A stretch of 64,000 bases of DNA from Roseateles sp. (GTDB taxonomy: Bacteria; Pseudomonadota; Gammaproteobacteria; Burkholderiales; Burkholderiaceae_C). The position numbers were made by a program, and so were the translations under genes. Below the pieces are notes generated by a model. That model did no database searches and had not been told where the DNA came from. It saw nothing but the letters and a program-made list of their open reading frames with translations. The first letter of the stretch is position 1. Every line of letters begins with the position of its first letter. The stretch is from the NCBI GenBank assembly GCA_016790285.1, contig JAEUPJ010000014.1:1-64000 (forward strand), given 5' to 3'. Positions 44,966 through 53,875 of the stretch are shown here, piece by piece.

Positions 44966-44970
44966 GGGGT

Positions 44971-45306
44971 TCAGTGCTTGTTGGCGCGCGCGTCGAGCAA
45001 TTCTTGCGCATTCGCGACCAGTTTGTCGGCAATCGCGCGGGCGTTGACCGTGAACTTGCCCTCACTGATGGCCTGCGCGATGCGGTCGACCTTGGCGGCG
45101 TCGAAGCTGCCGTCGTCGGAACCGGCCGCGCTGGCAGCCAGCTGGGCGGTGCTGGAGATGGCGACTTGCGTGCTGGGGGCGGGGGCCGACGTCGTCGAGG
45201 TGCGGACGATGTCATTGCTGCCCGACGCCTCGGGTTTGCGCGCCGCAGGCCGCGACTCGACCTTCGTCGAGCTGCCGCTTCCTTCAGGGCTGTTACCGAT
45301 CTTCAT
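44971..45306 (-). CDS. flgM: anti-sigma-28 factor FlgM
   Basis: The 111-aa protein begins MKIGNS, has a disordered middle and ends with KVDRIAQAISEGKFTVNARA, the sigma-binding helices of FlgM. It holds FliA inactive until the hook is complete, then is exported. A well-matched sigma-28 promoter lies upstream (45366-45392), giving autoregulation. Confidence 0.95.
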   Translation of the reverse strand: MKIGNSPEGSGSSTKVESRPAARKPEASGSNDIVRTSTTSAPAPSTQVAISSTAQLAASAAGSDDGSFDAAKVDRIAQAISEGKFTVNARAIADKLVANAQELLDARANKH

Positions 45307-45365
45307 GGGCTTCTCCAGGGTGCGGGGGGTGACCCCGCCGGGGCATTGCAGGGGAGTTTCCCCTT

Positions 45366-45392
45366 GTATCGGCCCCGCAGGCGGTAACTTGA
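45366..45392 (-). promoter_or_regulatory. sigma-28 promoter of flgMN
   Basis: On the minus strand TCAAGTTA, exactly 11 bp, then GCCGATAC closely matches the flagellar sigma-28 consensus TAAAGTTT-N11-GCCGATAA. It lies about 60 bp before flgM. Confidence 0.85.
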
Positions 45393-45397
45393 GCCGG

Positions 45398-45422
45398 AAC
45401 TGGCGGGTTTTTCCGGCCAGTT
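45398..45422 (-). terminator. hairpin after flgA
   Basis: AACTGGC...GCCAGTT with further GG/CC pairing and a five-base T/A loop lies just after the flgA stop and just before the sigma-28 promoter. It probably separates flgA from flgM transcription, though no U-run follows. Confidence 0.5.
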
Positions 45423-45444
45423 GTGACGATTCGTGGCGCTTTGA

Positions 45445-46155
45445 TCACAACGACAGCTCCACGCGCCGCTCGGCCACGGCCCGCCCGCTGGCGACCCGGC
45501 CGCTTTCAAACCGCACCCGGACCTCCTGGCCCTCGACGCCTGCGGACAGCGCCTGCGCCTCGGACGCGACCGAGAACCCCGGGCCCACGGCCAGCACCTG
45601 CACCGTCTCGCCCGCGGCAAACCACTGGCGCGACTTGAGCGCGGGCGCGCGCACGGCCTCGGCAGCCTGCAGCGGCCGCCCGAGCGTGCGTCCGATCAGC
45701 AGCGCCGGGTCGGTGAACACGGCACCGGGTTCCGCGGCAATGTCGATATCGGCCAGGGCCAGCTGGTCTTGAGACAAATTCACGCCCGCCGGCAAGGGGC
45801 CGTTTGCCACCACCGCGCGGCCGTAGACGGCCACCTTGACCGGCAGCGTCACATTCCAGCGCGCCACGCCGTCGGTGCAGCGCAGGCCGATACGGCTGCG
45901 GCCCCACACGGCCATGCCCGGCGGCAGGTAGGGCTGCACCTGCTGGCAGGGCGCCAGGCGCAGCCGGGCGTCCAGCGCGCCGATTTCCACCGCCACGCGG
46001 GTGTTGGGCGGGGCGGCCGCACGCGCTGCCGTCTCGGCCAGCACGCGCACCCGTTCGACAAGCGCCGGGTCGAGCGCGGTCTGGGCATCGGCCAACGGCG
46101 CGATGAGCAGGCCGGCCAGCAGCAGGCGGGTGACGGGCAGGGTGAGGCGAAGCAT
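45445..46155 (-). CDS. flgA: flagellar P-ring assembly chaperone FlgA
   Basis: From ATG 46155 the protein has 236 aa and a signal peptide (cleavage near ADA-QT). The C-terminal SAF domain (about 120-236) contains ALADIDIAAEPGAVF and VRFESGRVASGRAV. It works in the periplasm on FlgI assembly. An alternative GTG start at 46164 adds three residues. It is divergent from flgB, the usual arrangement. Confidence 0.93.
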   Translation of the reverse strand: MLRLTLPVTRLLLAGLLIAPLADAQTALDPALVERVRVLAETAARAAAPPNTRVAVEIGALDARLRLAPCQQVQPYLPPGMAVWGRSRIGLRCTDGVARWNVTLPVKVAVYGRAVVANGPLPAGVNLSQDQLALADIDIAAEPGAVFTDPALLIGRTLGRPLQAAEAVRAPALKSRQWFAAGETVQVLAVGPGFSVASEAQALSAGVEGQEVRVRFESGRVASGRAVAERRVELSL

Positions 46156-46301
46156 GGCCGTCACTCTAGGGACGCCGCAGGCCGCGCCGAGGTCGGAATT
46201 GAGCGGCTTTTGCCCTGTTGATCCCGCTCATGTTTTCGGCCCTGCTCCAGACAATTTGCGAGAAGAGCCACCCCGGCTGTGCTCCTCGAAAGAGGCTCCC
46301 G

Positions 46302-46715
46302 ATGTTGAACCGACTCACCGACTCGCTGAACTTCCAGACCCAGGCGCTCACGCTGCGGGCGGAGCGCCAGCGCCTGCTCGCCAGCAACATCGCCAATGCC
46401 GACACGCCGGGCTACCAGGCCCGCGACATCAATTTCGCCAAGGCGCTGCGCGAAGCCACCGGCGAGGTCGCCACCAACGGCGCCCTGCAGACCACCCAGC
46501 GTGGCCACATCGCCCCCCTGGCCGGCGCGCGGGGCGAGAGTGGCAAAGACTACGCGCTGCAGTCCCAGACCAGCCTGGACAGCAACGGCGTGGACATGGA
46601 CCGCGAACGCGCGAGCTTCGCTGACAACTCCGTGAAGTACGAGGCCACGCTGCGCTTCATCAACGGCTCGGTACGCACCGCGCTGGACGCGATGAAGTCG
46701 CACAACCAAGGCTAG
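46302..46715 (+). CDS. flgB: flagellar basal-body rod protein FlgB
   Basis: The 137-aa proximal rod protein has the rod-protein N-terminus with LLASNIANADTPGYQARDI and a helical C-terminus. It is exported without a signal peptide and forms the proximal rod. First gene of the plus-strand flg operon. Confidence 0.96.
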   Translation: MLNRLTDSLNFQTQALTLRAERQRLLASNIANADTPGYQARDINFAKALREATGEVATNGALQTTQRGHIAPLAGARGESGKDYALQSQTSLDSNGVDMDRERASFADNSVKYEATLRFINGSVRTALDAMKSHNQG

Positions 46716-46725
46716 GAGCTGAGCC

Positions 46726-47142
46726 ATGTCGATGTTCCAGATCTTCAACGTCGCCGGCAGCGCCGTCAGCGCGCAAAGCCAGCGCCTGAACGTCGTCGCC
46801 AGCAACCTCGCCAACGCCGACACGGTGGCCGGCCCCGATGGCCAGGCCTACAAGGCGCGCCAGGTCGTGTTCCAGACGGCACTCATGGGTGCGGGCAACG
46901 ACAGCGGCAACGCCGGCGTTCGCGTGACCACCGTCACCGAGGACCAGACGCCCGGCCGCCGCGTGCTCGACCCCAAGCACCCGCAGGCCGACGCCGACGG
47001 CTATGTGACCTACTCGAACGTGAACCCGGTGGAAGAGATGGTCAACATGATCTCCGCGTCGCGCTCCTACCAGAACAACATCGAGGTGATGAGCACGGCC
47101 AAGAGCCTGCTGCTCAAGACCCTCCAACTGGGTCAGTCATGA
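46726..47142 (+). CDS. flgC: flagellar basal-body rod protein FlgC
   Basis: The 138-aa rod protein has VVASNLANADTV near the N-terminus and the C-terminal VNPVEEMVNMISASRSYQNN coiled-coil half. It is 10 bp after flgB. Confidence 0.97.
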   Translation: MSMFQIFNVAGSAVSAQSQRLNVVASNLANADTVAGPDGQAYKARQVVFQTALMGAGNDSGNAGVRVTTVTEDQTPGRRVLDPKHPQADADGYVTYSNVNPVEEMVNMISASRSYQNNIEVMSTAKSLLLKTLQLGQS

Positions 47143-47186
47143 AGACTCCCGCTGCGGCGCTGACAGCTGCTTTCAAGGACTGAGCC

Positions 47187-47831
47187 ATGGACGTCACCGC
47201 ACTCAACGGCACCACCAATTCCGCGGGCACTTCGGTGTCGGCCAAGAACGCGGCCGAGACCCAGGACCGCTTCCTCAAGTTGCTCGTCGCGCAGATGAAC
47301 AACCAGGACCCGCTCAACCCGATGGACAACGCCCAGGTGACGAGCCAGATGGCGCAGATCCAGCAGGTGACGAGCCTGTCCACGCTGGACACCAGCATCA
47401 AGAACCTCGGCGGCCAGCTCGGCCAGATGCAGGCCCTGCAGTCGATCTCGCTCGTCGGCCGCGAGGTGAGCGTGCCGGGCAACAAGATCCAGGTGGTGGG
47501 CGGCGTGGCCGAGGCGAGCTACGAGCTCGACGGCGCGGCGCAGACCGTCAAGCTCGAGGTGTTGGGCCCGGGCGGCAACGTCATCGACACCCAGCAACTC
47601 GGCGCCCAGGGCAGCGGCCGCCAGACCTTCAGCTGGAAGGCCGGCAGCTATGCGGCCGAAGGCGCGGAGGTGCAGTACCGCATCACCGCGGCCAACGGCG
47701 CCAAGGCCGTCACCAGCACCACCTATGCCCACGACAAGGTGGAAGCCGTCTACAGCGAGGGCGGCACGCTCAAGCTCAACCTCGCACGCCTCGGCCCGGT
47801 GGACTACACGGCCGTGTCGTCCGTCAACTGA
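47187..47831 (+). CDS. flgD: flagellar hook cap/assembly protein FlgD
   Basis: The 214-aa hook scaffold has QDRFLKLLVAQMNNQDPLNP at residues 27-46, the FlgD signature, and a C-terminal Tudor/FnIII-like part. It caps the growing hook and is later replaced by FlgK. Confidence 0.96.
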   Translation: MDVTALNGTTNSAGTSVSAKNAAETQDRFLKLLVAQMNNQDPLNPMDNAQVTSQMAQIQQVTSLSTLDTSIKNLGGQLGQMQALQSISLVGREVSVPGNKIQVVGGVAEASYELDGAAQTVKLEVLGPGGNVIDTQQLGAQGSGRQTFSWKAGSYAAEGAEVQYRITAANGAKAVTSTTYAHDKVEAVYSEGGTLKLNLARLGPVDYTAVSSVN

Positions 47832-47862
47832 CTCTCACCCGCTCCACAGCAAGGACTCCCCC

Positions 47863-49200
47863 ATGAGCTTCCAGCAAGGCCTCTCCGGGCTCAACGCCGC
47901 GTCCAAGAACCTGGACGTCATCGGCAACAACATCGCCAACTCGGGCACCTTCGGCGCCAAGGGGGCGCGGGCCGAGTTCTCCGACGTCTATGCTGCCGCG
48001 CTCAACGGCGCCGGCCAGAACCAGGTCGGTATCGGCACGTCGCTGGCAACCGTCGCCCAGCAGTTCACGCAGGGCAACATCACGACGACCGAGAACCCGA
48101 TGGACCTGGCCATCAACGGCGGCGGCTTCTTCCAGGTCAGCGACGGCACCAACCCGACCCGCTACAGCCGCAACGGCCAGTTCAAGGTCAGCAAGGACGG
48201 CTTCATCGTCAACAACGACGGCCTGAAGCTCATGGGCTACCCGGCCAATGGTGCGGGCGTCATCCAGCCCGGCACCGCGCAGCCGCTGCAGCTGCCCACG
48301 GGCGGCATCCCGCCGGCGGTCACGTCCAGCGTGAAGATGGAGTTCAACCTCGACTCCCGGCTCAAGGTCACCGCGCCGAGCAACGGCACGGCCACGGGCC
48401 TGGACCTGAAGGACAGCACCACCTACAACAACGCCACCTCGCTGACCGTCTACGACGCCAAGGGCCAGGACGTCGCGGTGACGTTCTACTTCCAGAAGGC
48501 CGCCACGTCAGCCACCGGCGACGACGTCTGGAACGTCTACGCCACCGCCAACGGCACGCCGTTCGACACCGACGCGACGGGTGCTGCCATCGCGCTGGAC
48601 GCCTTCGGCAACCCGACGACGCCCTACACCACCATCACCTTCCCGGCCACGGGCGGCTCGCCGTCGGGCATCCTCGGCAGCAGCGCCACGCCGCCGGGCG
48701 CCATCACGATGGCCGTGCCCGCCGGCACCAGCACCCGCGGCAATGCGACGCTGCCCATCGCCAACATCCAGCTCGACCTGAGCGGCGCCACCGAGAACGG
48801 CAGCAGCTTCGCCGTGACCAACCTGACCCAGGACGGCTACGCGCCGGGCCAGTTGACCGGCATCCAGGTCTCCAACAACGGCGTCATCCAGGCCCGCTAC
48901 TCCAACGGCCAGAGCAAGCCGGCCGGCCAGATCGAGCTCGCCAACTTCCGCAACCCGCAGGGCCTGCAGACGATGGGCGGCAACGTCTGGATCCGCACGG
49001 TGGCCTCGGGCGACGCCGTGGTGGGCGTGCCGGGTGACGGCAACATGGGCTCGCTGCAGTCCGGCGCGCTGGAGGAAAGCAACGTCGACATCACGGCCGA
49101 GCTGGTCAACATGGTGACGGCGCAGCGCGCCTACCAAGCCAGTGCGCAGACGATCAAGACGCAGGACCAGGTGCTGCAGACGATCGTCAACCTGCGCTGA
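47863..49200 (+). CDS. flgE: flagellar hook protein FlgE
   Basis: From ATG 47863 the protein has 445 aa with N-terminal QQGLSGLNAASKNLDVIGNN, the variable middle hook domains, and the C-terminal helix with TAELVNMVTAQRAYQASAQT. It polymerises into the hook. Ribosome binding site AAGGACT precedes the start. Confidence 0.97.
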   Translation: MSFQQGLSGLNAASKNLDVIGNNIANSGTFGAKGARAEFSDVYAAALNGAGQNQVGIGTSLATVAQQFTQGNITTTENPMDLAINGGGFFQVSDGTNPTRYSRNGQFKVSKDGFIVNNDGLKLMGYPANGAGVIQPGTAQPLQLPTGGIPPAVTSSVKMEFNLDSRLKVTAPSNGTATGLDLKDSTTYNNATSLTVYDAKGQDVAVTFYFQKAATSATGDDVWNVYATANGTPFDTDATGAAIALDAFGNPTTPYTTITFPATGGSPSGILGSSATPPGAITMAVPAGTSTRGNATLPIANIQLDLSGATENGSSFAVTNLTQDGYAPGQLTGIQVSNNGVIQARYSNGQSKPAGQIELANFRNPQGLQTMGGNVWIRTVASGDAVVGVPGDGNMGSLQSGALEESNVDITAELVNMVTAQRAYQASAQTIKTQDQVLQTIVNLR

Positions 49201-49225
49201 ACGCGACGCCTGCTGAGGACCCGCG

Positions 49226-49957
49226 ATGGACCGCATGATCTACCTCTCGATGGCCGGCGCCAAGGCGGCCATGCAGCGTCAGGACGTGCTCTCGCACAAC
49301 CTCGCCAACGTCACGACCAACGGCTTCCGGGCCGAGCTGCAGGCTTTCCGCGCCGTGCCGGTGCGCGGCGACGGCGCCTCCACGCGCGCCTTCTCGCTGG
49401 AAACGACCATCGGCTACAACGACGCGCCGGGGCCGCTGACGCCCACCGGCCGCAACCTCGACGTGGCCATGCAGGGAAACGCCTGGCTGGCCGTGCAGGC
49501 CAACGACGGCACCGAGGCCTACACCCGCGCGGGCTCGCTGGACGTGAACGCCGAAGGCCTGCTCGTCATGCGCAACGGCATGCCGGTGCTGGGTGACGGC
49601 GGCCCGATCAACATCCCGCCCAACAGCTCGGTGGAGATCGGCAACGACGGCACCATCAGCGCCAAGGCGCCCAACCAGAAGCCCACCACCGTCGGCCGCC
49701 TGAAGCTCGTCACGCCCGAGACGACGCAGCAGCTCACGCGCGGCGACGACGGCCTCTTTCGCGCCGCAGACGGCGACCTGCCCGCCAACCCCGCCGCACG
49801 CCTGCAAGACGGCGCGCTGGAGGGCAGCAACGTCAGCCCCGTGGAGACCATGGTCGCCATGATCGCCGCGGGCCGCCAGTTCGAGCAGCAGATGAAGCTG
49901 CTGCAGATTGCACAAACCCAAGGCCAGCAATCGGCCAAGCTCCTCGGGAGTACCTGA
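49226..49957 (+). CDS. flgF: flagellar basal-body rod protein FlgF
   Basis: The 243-aa proximal rod protein starts [20 protein letters not shown] and ends with [20 protein letters not shown]. It lies 25 bp after flgE and 2 bp before flgG. Confidence 0.96.
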   Translation: MDRMIYLSMAGAKAAMQRQDVLSHNLANVTTNGFRAELQAFRAVPVRGDGASTRAFSLETTIGYNDAPGPLTPTGRNLDVAMQGNAWLAVQANDGTEAYTRAGSLDVNAEGLLVMRNGMPVLGDGGPINIPPNSSVEIGNDGTISAKAPNQKPTTVGRLKLVTPETTQQLTRGDDGLFRAADGDLPANPAARLQDGALEGSNVSPVETMVAMIAAGRQFEQQMKLLQIAQTQGQQSAKLLGST

Positions 49958-49959
49958 CC

Positions 49960-50742
49960 ATGATGCGCTCGCTCTGGATTGCCAAGACCGGCATGGAAGC
50001 CCAGCAGACCCAGCTGGACAACATCTCCCACAACCTCGCCAACGTCGCGACCAACGGCTACAAGCGCTCGCACGCCGTCTTCGAGGACCTGATCTACCAG
50101 AACCTGCGCCAGAGCGGCGCCAACACCACCGAGCAGACCGTGCTGCCCACGGGCCTGCAGGTGGGCCTGGGCGTGCGGCCCGTGGCCACGGCGCGCATCT
50201 ACACGCAGGGCAACCTGCAGCAGACCAGCAACAACCTGGATCTCGCCATCAAGGGTGACGGCTTCTTCCAGGTGCAGATGCCTGACGGCACCACCGCCTA
50301 CACCCGCGACGGCAGCTTCCAGCTCAACGCCAACGGCCAGATGGTGACGAGCAACGGCTACACCGTGCTGCCCGGCATCACGATCCCGAACAACGCCCAG
50401 AGCCTGACCATCGGCAACGACGGCACCGTCAGCGTCACGCTGCCCGGCCAGACGGCGCCGCAGACCGTGGGTCAGCTGCAGCTCGCCAACTTCGTGAACC
50501 CGGCCGGCCTCGACCCCAAGGGCCAGAACCTCTTCGCCGAGACGGCCTCCAGCGGCACGCCCAACACCGGCGCGCCCAACAACAACGGCATGGGCGCGTT
50601 GCAGCAGGGCTTCGTGGAGACGTCCAACGTGAACGTCGTCGAAGAACTGGTGCAGATGATCCAGACGCAGCGCGCCTACGAGCTCAACTCCAAGGCAGTG
50701 CAGACCTCGGACCAGATGCTCCAGAAGCTCGCCCAGATCTAA
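49960..50742 (+). CDS. flgG: flagellar distal rod protein FlgG
   Basis: The 260-aa distal rod protein starts [20 protein letters not shown] and contains [21 protein letters not shown] and the C-terminal [20 protein letters not shown]. The flgG-flgH gap holds a long inverted repeat. Confidence 0.97.
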   Translation: MMRSLWIAKTGMEAQQTQLDNISHNLANVATNGYKRSHAVFEDLIYQNLRQSGANTTEQTVLPTGLQVGLGVRPVATARIYTQGNLQQTSNNLDLAIKGDGFFQVQMPDGTTAYTRDGSFQLNANGQMVTSNGYTVLPGITIPNNAQSLTIGNDGTVSVTLPGQTAPQTVGQLQLANFVNPAGLDPKGQNLFAETASSGTPNTGAPNNNGMGALQQGFVETSNVNVVEELVQMIQTQRAYELNSKAVQTSDQMLQKLAQI

Positions 50743-50755
50743 ACCCCTGAACACG

Positions 50756-50826
50756 GCCACAGAGGCACAGAGACACAGAGACGCCGGCCATGACCCACCG
50801 CCTCTGTGTCTCTGTGTCTCTGTGGC
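50756..50826. repeat. 71-bp inverted repeat with 25-bp arms between flgG and flgH
   Basis: The left arm (50756-50780) and right arm (50802-50826) are complementary at 24 of 25 positions, with a 21-bp loop. Each arm is built from CACAGAG/ACAGAG units. The resulting RNA hairpin would lie inside the flg transcript, 26 bp before flgH. Confidence 0.85.
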
Positions 50827-50852
50827 AAAAGCCAAACTCGCCGGAGCCACCC

Positions 50853-51524
50853 ATGAAGCGCCTGCTCGCCCTCCTCGCCGCCCCGCTGCTGCTCGCCGGC
50901 TGCGCCACGCCCTACCCCGAGCCGCAGGTGGAGCTGGCCCACACGCCCGTCGTCAACCTGCCGCCCGTGCAGCCCCTGGCGCCCACCAACGGCGCCATCT
51001 ACCAGGGCGCGAGCTACCGCCCGCTGTTCGAGGACCACCGCGCCCGCCTCGTGGGCGACACGCTCACGATCAACATCACCGAGAAGGTCTCGGCCACGCA
51101 GACGAGCACGAGCGAGCTGAGCAAGTCCGGCAGCCTCTCCGCCGGCGTGACCGCCCTGCCCGGCATCGCCGGCAACTCCTTCGGCAAGGCCACGGCGGGC
51201 GCCACCTCGGCCAATGACAACAAGGGCAAGGGCAGCAACCAGAACACCAACGAGTTCACCGGCGCCATCACCGCCGTCGTGACCGGCGTGCTGCCCAACG
51301 GGCACCTCATGATCAGCGGCGAGAAGCAGATCGGCGTGAACCGCAACGTCGACGTGCTGCGCTTTTCGGGCCAGGTGGACCCGCGCTCCATCGGCCAGGG
51401 CAATGCCGTGTCGTCGACGTCGGTGGCCAACGTGCGCATCGAGCAGCGCGGCCGCGGCGCAGCAGCCGACACCCATGCGGTGGGCTGGCTGTCGCGCTTC
51501 TTCCTTAACATCGCACCGAGCTGA
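50853..51524 (+). CDS. flgH: flagellar L-ring lipoprotein FlgH
   Basis: From ATG 50853 the protein has 223 aa with lipobox LLAGC (Cys17). It shows FEDHRARLVGDTLTINI and a C-terminal SVANVRIEQRGRG, typical of the L-ring subunit that forms the outer-membrane bushing. An earlier in-frame start lies inside the inverted repeat and is unlikely. The convergent amidohydrolase gene follows instead of flgI. Confidence 0.96.
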   Translation: MKRLLALLAAPLLLAGCATPYPEPQVELAHTPVVNLPPVQPLAPTNGAIYQGASYRPLFEDHRARLVGDTLTINITEKVSATQTSTSELSKSGSLSAGVTALPGIAGNSFGKATAGATSANDNKGKGSNQNTNEFTGAITAVVTGVLPNGHLMISGEKQIGVNRNVDVLRFSGQVDPRSIGQGNAVSSTSVANVRIEQRGRGAAADTHAVGWLSRFFLNIAPS

Positions 51525-51534
51525 AGGGCCCACC

Positions 51535-51640
51535 CCCTACCGGCTCCGCCGGCGCCCTCAAGGGGGCGCATGCGGCTGCCCGGCAAAGCCGGATCAGCGC
51601 CTGCCGCTGGAGGGGCGGCGAGGCTTCGCCCGCCTGGGAA
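51535..51640. repeat. intergenic palindrome-rich segment
   Basis: Between convergent genes, short hairpins follow one another, including CCGGC-TCC-GCCGG and GCGCCC-TCAAG-GGGGCGC (51552-51569). Such CTCAAGGGGG-type segments recur between Burkholderiales genes and may end transcription. A differently built but similar segment lies before flgK. Confidence 0.4.
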
Positions 51641-51642
51641 CG

Positions 51643-52899
51643 TCAGCTCGACTTGGCGGCGAGGTAGTCCACCGCCAGGTGGGCGAGCGCGCGTACGCCG
51701 ACTTCCAGGCCGCGTTCGTCGACGATGAAGCGGGGCGAGTGGTTGGAGTAGGCCTTGCTGGGTTCGATCTCGGGCGGGGTCACGCCGACGAAGAAGAAGA
51801 GGCCCGGGATCAGGCGCTGGAAGAAGGAGAAGTCCTCCGCACCGGTCGCCTTGGGCACCACCTCGATGCCCATGGGCCGCGGGCCGGTGCTGGCCACGCG
51901 GGTGAGCGTGGGCACCATCTGCTCGGTGAGCACCGGGTCGTTGCGCGTGACCGGGTAGTTCTTGGTGATGCAGACCTTGCAGCTCGCCCGCGACGCGGTT
52001 GCGATGCCTTCGGCCAGCTGTGTCACGCGCTCGTGGATGGCGTCGCGCATGCCCTCGTCGAAGCTGCGGATGGTGCCGCGCATCTCGACGGAGTCGGGGA
52101 TGATGTTCTCGCGCACGCCGCCCTTGATGGCCCCGATGGTCACGACCGCGGGCTCGCGGTTCAGGTCCAGCGTACGGCTGACGATGGTCTGCAGCCCGAG
52201 CACGATCTGGGCCGACGTGACGATGGGGTCCACGCCCAGCCAGGGCGCGGCACCGTGGGTCTGCTTGCCCTGCACGGTGATCTTGAGCTTGTCCGAACTC
52301 GCCATCGTCGGCCCCGGCCGGTAGCCGATGACGCCCGCTGGCTGTCGCGAGGTGACGTGCAGGCCGAAGATGGCGCTGGGCGTCGGGTTCTCCAGCACGC
52401 CTTCCTTGATCATCAGCTCGGCCCCGCCCTCCTCGCCCTCGGGCGGCATTTCCTCGGCGGGCTGGAAGATGAACTTCACGCTGCCCGGGATGCGCTCCCG
52501 CAGCCCGGCCAGGATGCTGGCCACGCCCATCAGGATGGCGACGTGGCAGTCGTGCCCGCAAGCGTGCATCACGCCCACCTCCTCGCCATTCCAGACGGCG
52601 CGCGCCTTGGACGCGAAGGGCAGTTCCACCTCCTCCGTCACCGGCAGCCCGTCCATGTCGGCGCGCAGCGCGACCACGCCGCCCGGCAGGCCGCCCTTGA
52701 GCAGGCCGACGACGCCGGTGTGGGCCACGCCCGTCTTCACCTCGTCGAAGCCGAGTGAGCGCAGGTGCTCGGCGACGATGGACGCCGTGCGGAACTCGCG
52801 GTTGCCGAGTTCGGGGTGCTGGTGCAGGTCGCGGCGCCAGGCGATGACCTGGGCCTGCATCGCGGCGCTGGCCGCATCGATCTCCGGGTGCAGTGACAT
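51643..52899 (-). CDS. M20-family amidohydrolase (hippurate hydrolase-like)
   Basis: The 418-aa metalloenzyme shows RADMDGLPV, MHACGHDCHVAIL, FQPAEE and a His in GLHVTSRQPAGVIG, the metal ligands of the M20D group. It cleaves N-acyl amino acids or related amides in the cytoplasm. It is the third gene of a minus-strand block between flgH and flgI. Confidence 0.92.
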   Translation of the reverse strand: MSLHPEIDAASAAMQAQVIAWRRDLHQHPELGNREFRTASIVAEHLRSLGFDEVKTGVAHTGVVGLLKGGLPGGVVALRADMDGLPVTEEVELPFASKARAVWNGEEVGVMHACGHDCHVAILMGVASILAGLRERIPGSVKFIFQPAEEMPPEGEEGGAELMIKEGVLENPTPSAIFGLHVTSRQPAGVIGYRPGPTMASSDKLKITVQGKQTHGAAPWLGVDPIVTSAQIVLGLQTIVSRTLDLNREPAVVTIGAIKGGVRENIIPDSVEMRGTIRSFDEGMRDAIHERVTQLAEGIATASRASCKVCITKNYPVTRNDPVLTEQMVPTLTRVASTGPRPMGIEVVPKATGAEDFSFFQRLIPGLFFFVGVTPPEIEPSKAYSNHSPRFIVDERGLEVGVRALAHLAVDYLAAKSS

Positions 52900-52954
52900 G
52901 GGCAGGACGGTGGTGCGTGTGGACCCCAGTATGACGCGCCCTCCCCGCCCGGCG

Positions 52955-53875
52955 TCAGCCGCCAGCCAGGCGCCGGAGCCGGCGCTTGAAGTCCAGCCAC
53001 TGGCGCCCGCGCGAGCGGTCGATGCGCTTGACGTCAATGAGCGTGTAGTCACCGCAGCCGCTCAGGGTGTGCAGGCCAGCGGTGTGCGTGGCGCTGACGA
53101 GGTCGCCCGTGAGGCGCTCGGCGCCCGCGTCGATGTCCACGCGCTCGGGCGTCAGCACGGGGAAGCGCAGCAGCCGCGTGGCACCGCCATAGCCGGTGCT
53201 GCTGTCCTGCACGGGCAGCACGAGCACACCGTCGCTCCCGACGAAGGGCCGCCCTGCAGGGCGCGCGCCTTCCCGGTTGACGCGCACCGGGTTGGTGGCC
53301 AGCGGCGTCCAGGGGCCGGCGAGCGCCGGGGCGTGGGCCACGTGCAGCTCTCGCTGGTCGCGCGCGCCCGCGCCCACGATGGTGTAGAACATCCACCACC
53401 GCCCGTCATGCTCGATGACGGAGGCGTCCGCGCCCGGCACGCCGCCGATCAATGCGCACTCGCGCTCCCAGTGGTTGAGGGACTCGTCCGCCGCCCGGTA
53501 GAGCGCGATCTCGCCAGCCTGGTAGGTCTCCGGCACCATCCAGGTTTCGCCCTCGTGCTCGAAGACCTGGGGGTAGGACAGGTGAAACGGCTTGTCCAGG
53601 ACCGTGGCCTGGCGCCGCCAGCGCAGGTCCGCCAGGCCGAACTCGTGGCGCTCGATGGTGGCGCGCTTGATGCGGTAGTCGTAAGCCTCGACGAACACGT
53701 GCAGGGCATCGCCGCGCACCAGGCCGAAGGGGTCGGCAAGGTAGCGCCAGCGCCCGGCGTCGGGCAGCCAGGTGATGCAGTCCCGCACGGCCTGCAGGCT
53801 GCGCGCGCTCACGTCATGCAAAGGCAGCGGCACGATGCCGACCTGCCAGAAGTCGGTGCGGGGACGCCGGAACAT
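52955..53875 (-). CDS. beta-propeller protein related to the GINT1 N-terminal domain
   Basis: The 306-aa protein has repeated motifs of a five-bladed propeller: RYLADPFGLVRGDALHVFVE, HEGETWMVPETYQAGEIALY and EHDGRWWMFYTIVG. I recognise these from the N-terminal domain family named after glucosamine inositolphosphorylceramide transferase 1. Bacterial members cluster with glycan genes. Its stop overlaps the glycosyltransferase start by one base, so the two work together, possibly on a surface glycan. No enzymatic residues can be assigned. Confidence 0.72.
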   Translation of the reverse strand: MFRRPRTDFWQVGIVPLPLHDVSARSLQAVRDCITWLPDAGRWRYLADPFGLVRGDALHVFVEAYDYRIKRATIERHEFGLADLRWRRQATVLDKPFHLSYPQVFEHEGETWMVPETYQAGEIALYRAADESLNHWERECALIGGVPGADASVIEHDGRWWMFYTIVGAGARDQRELHVAHAPALAGPWTPLATNPVRVNREGARPAGRPFVGSDGVLVLPVQDSSTGYGGATRLLRFPVLTPERVDIDAGAERLTGDLVSATHTAGLHTLSGCGDYTLIDVKRIDRSRGRQWLDFKRRLRRLAGG

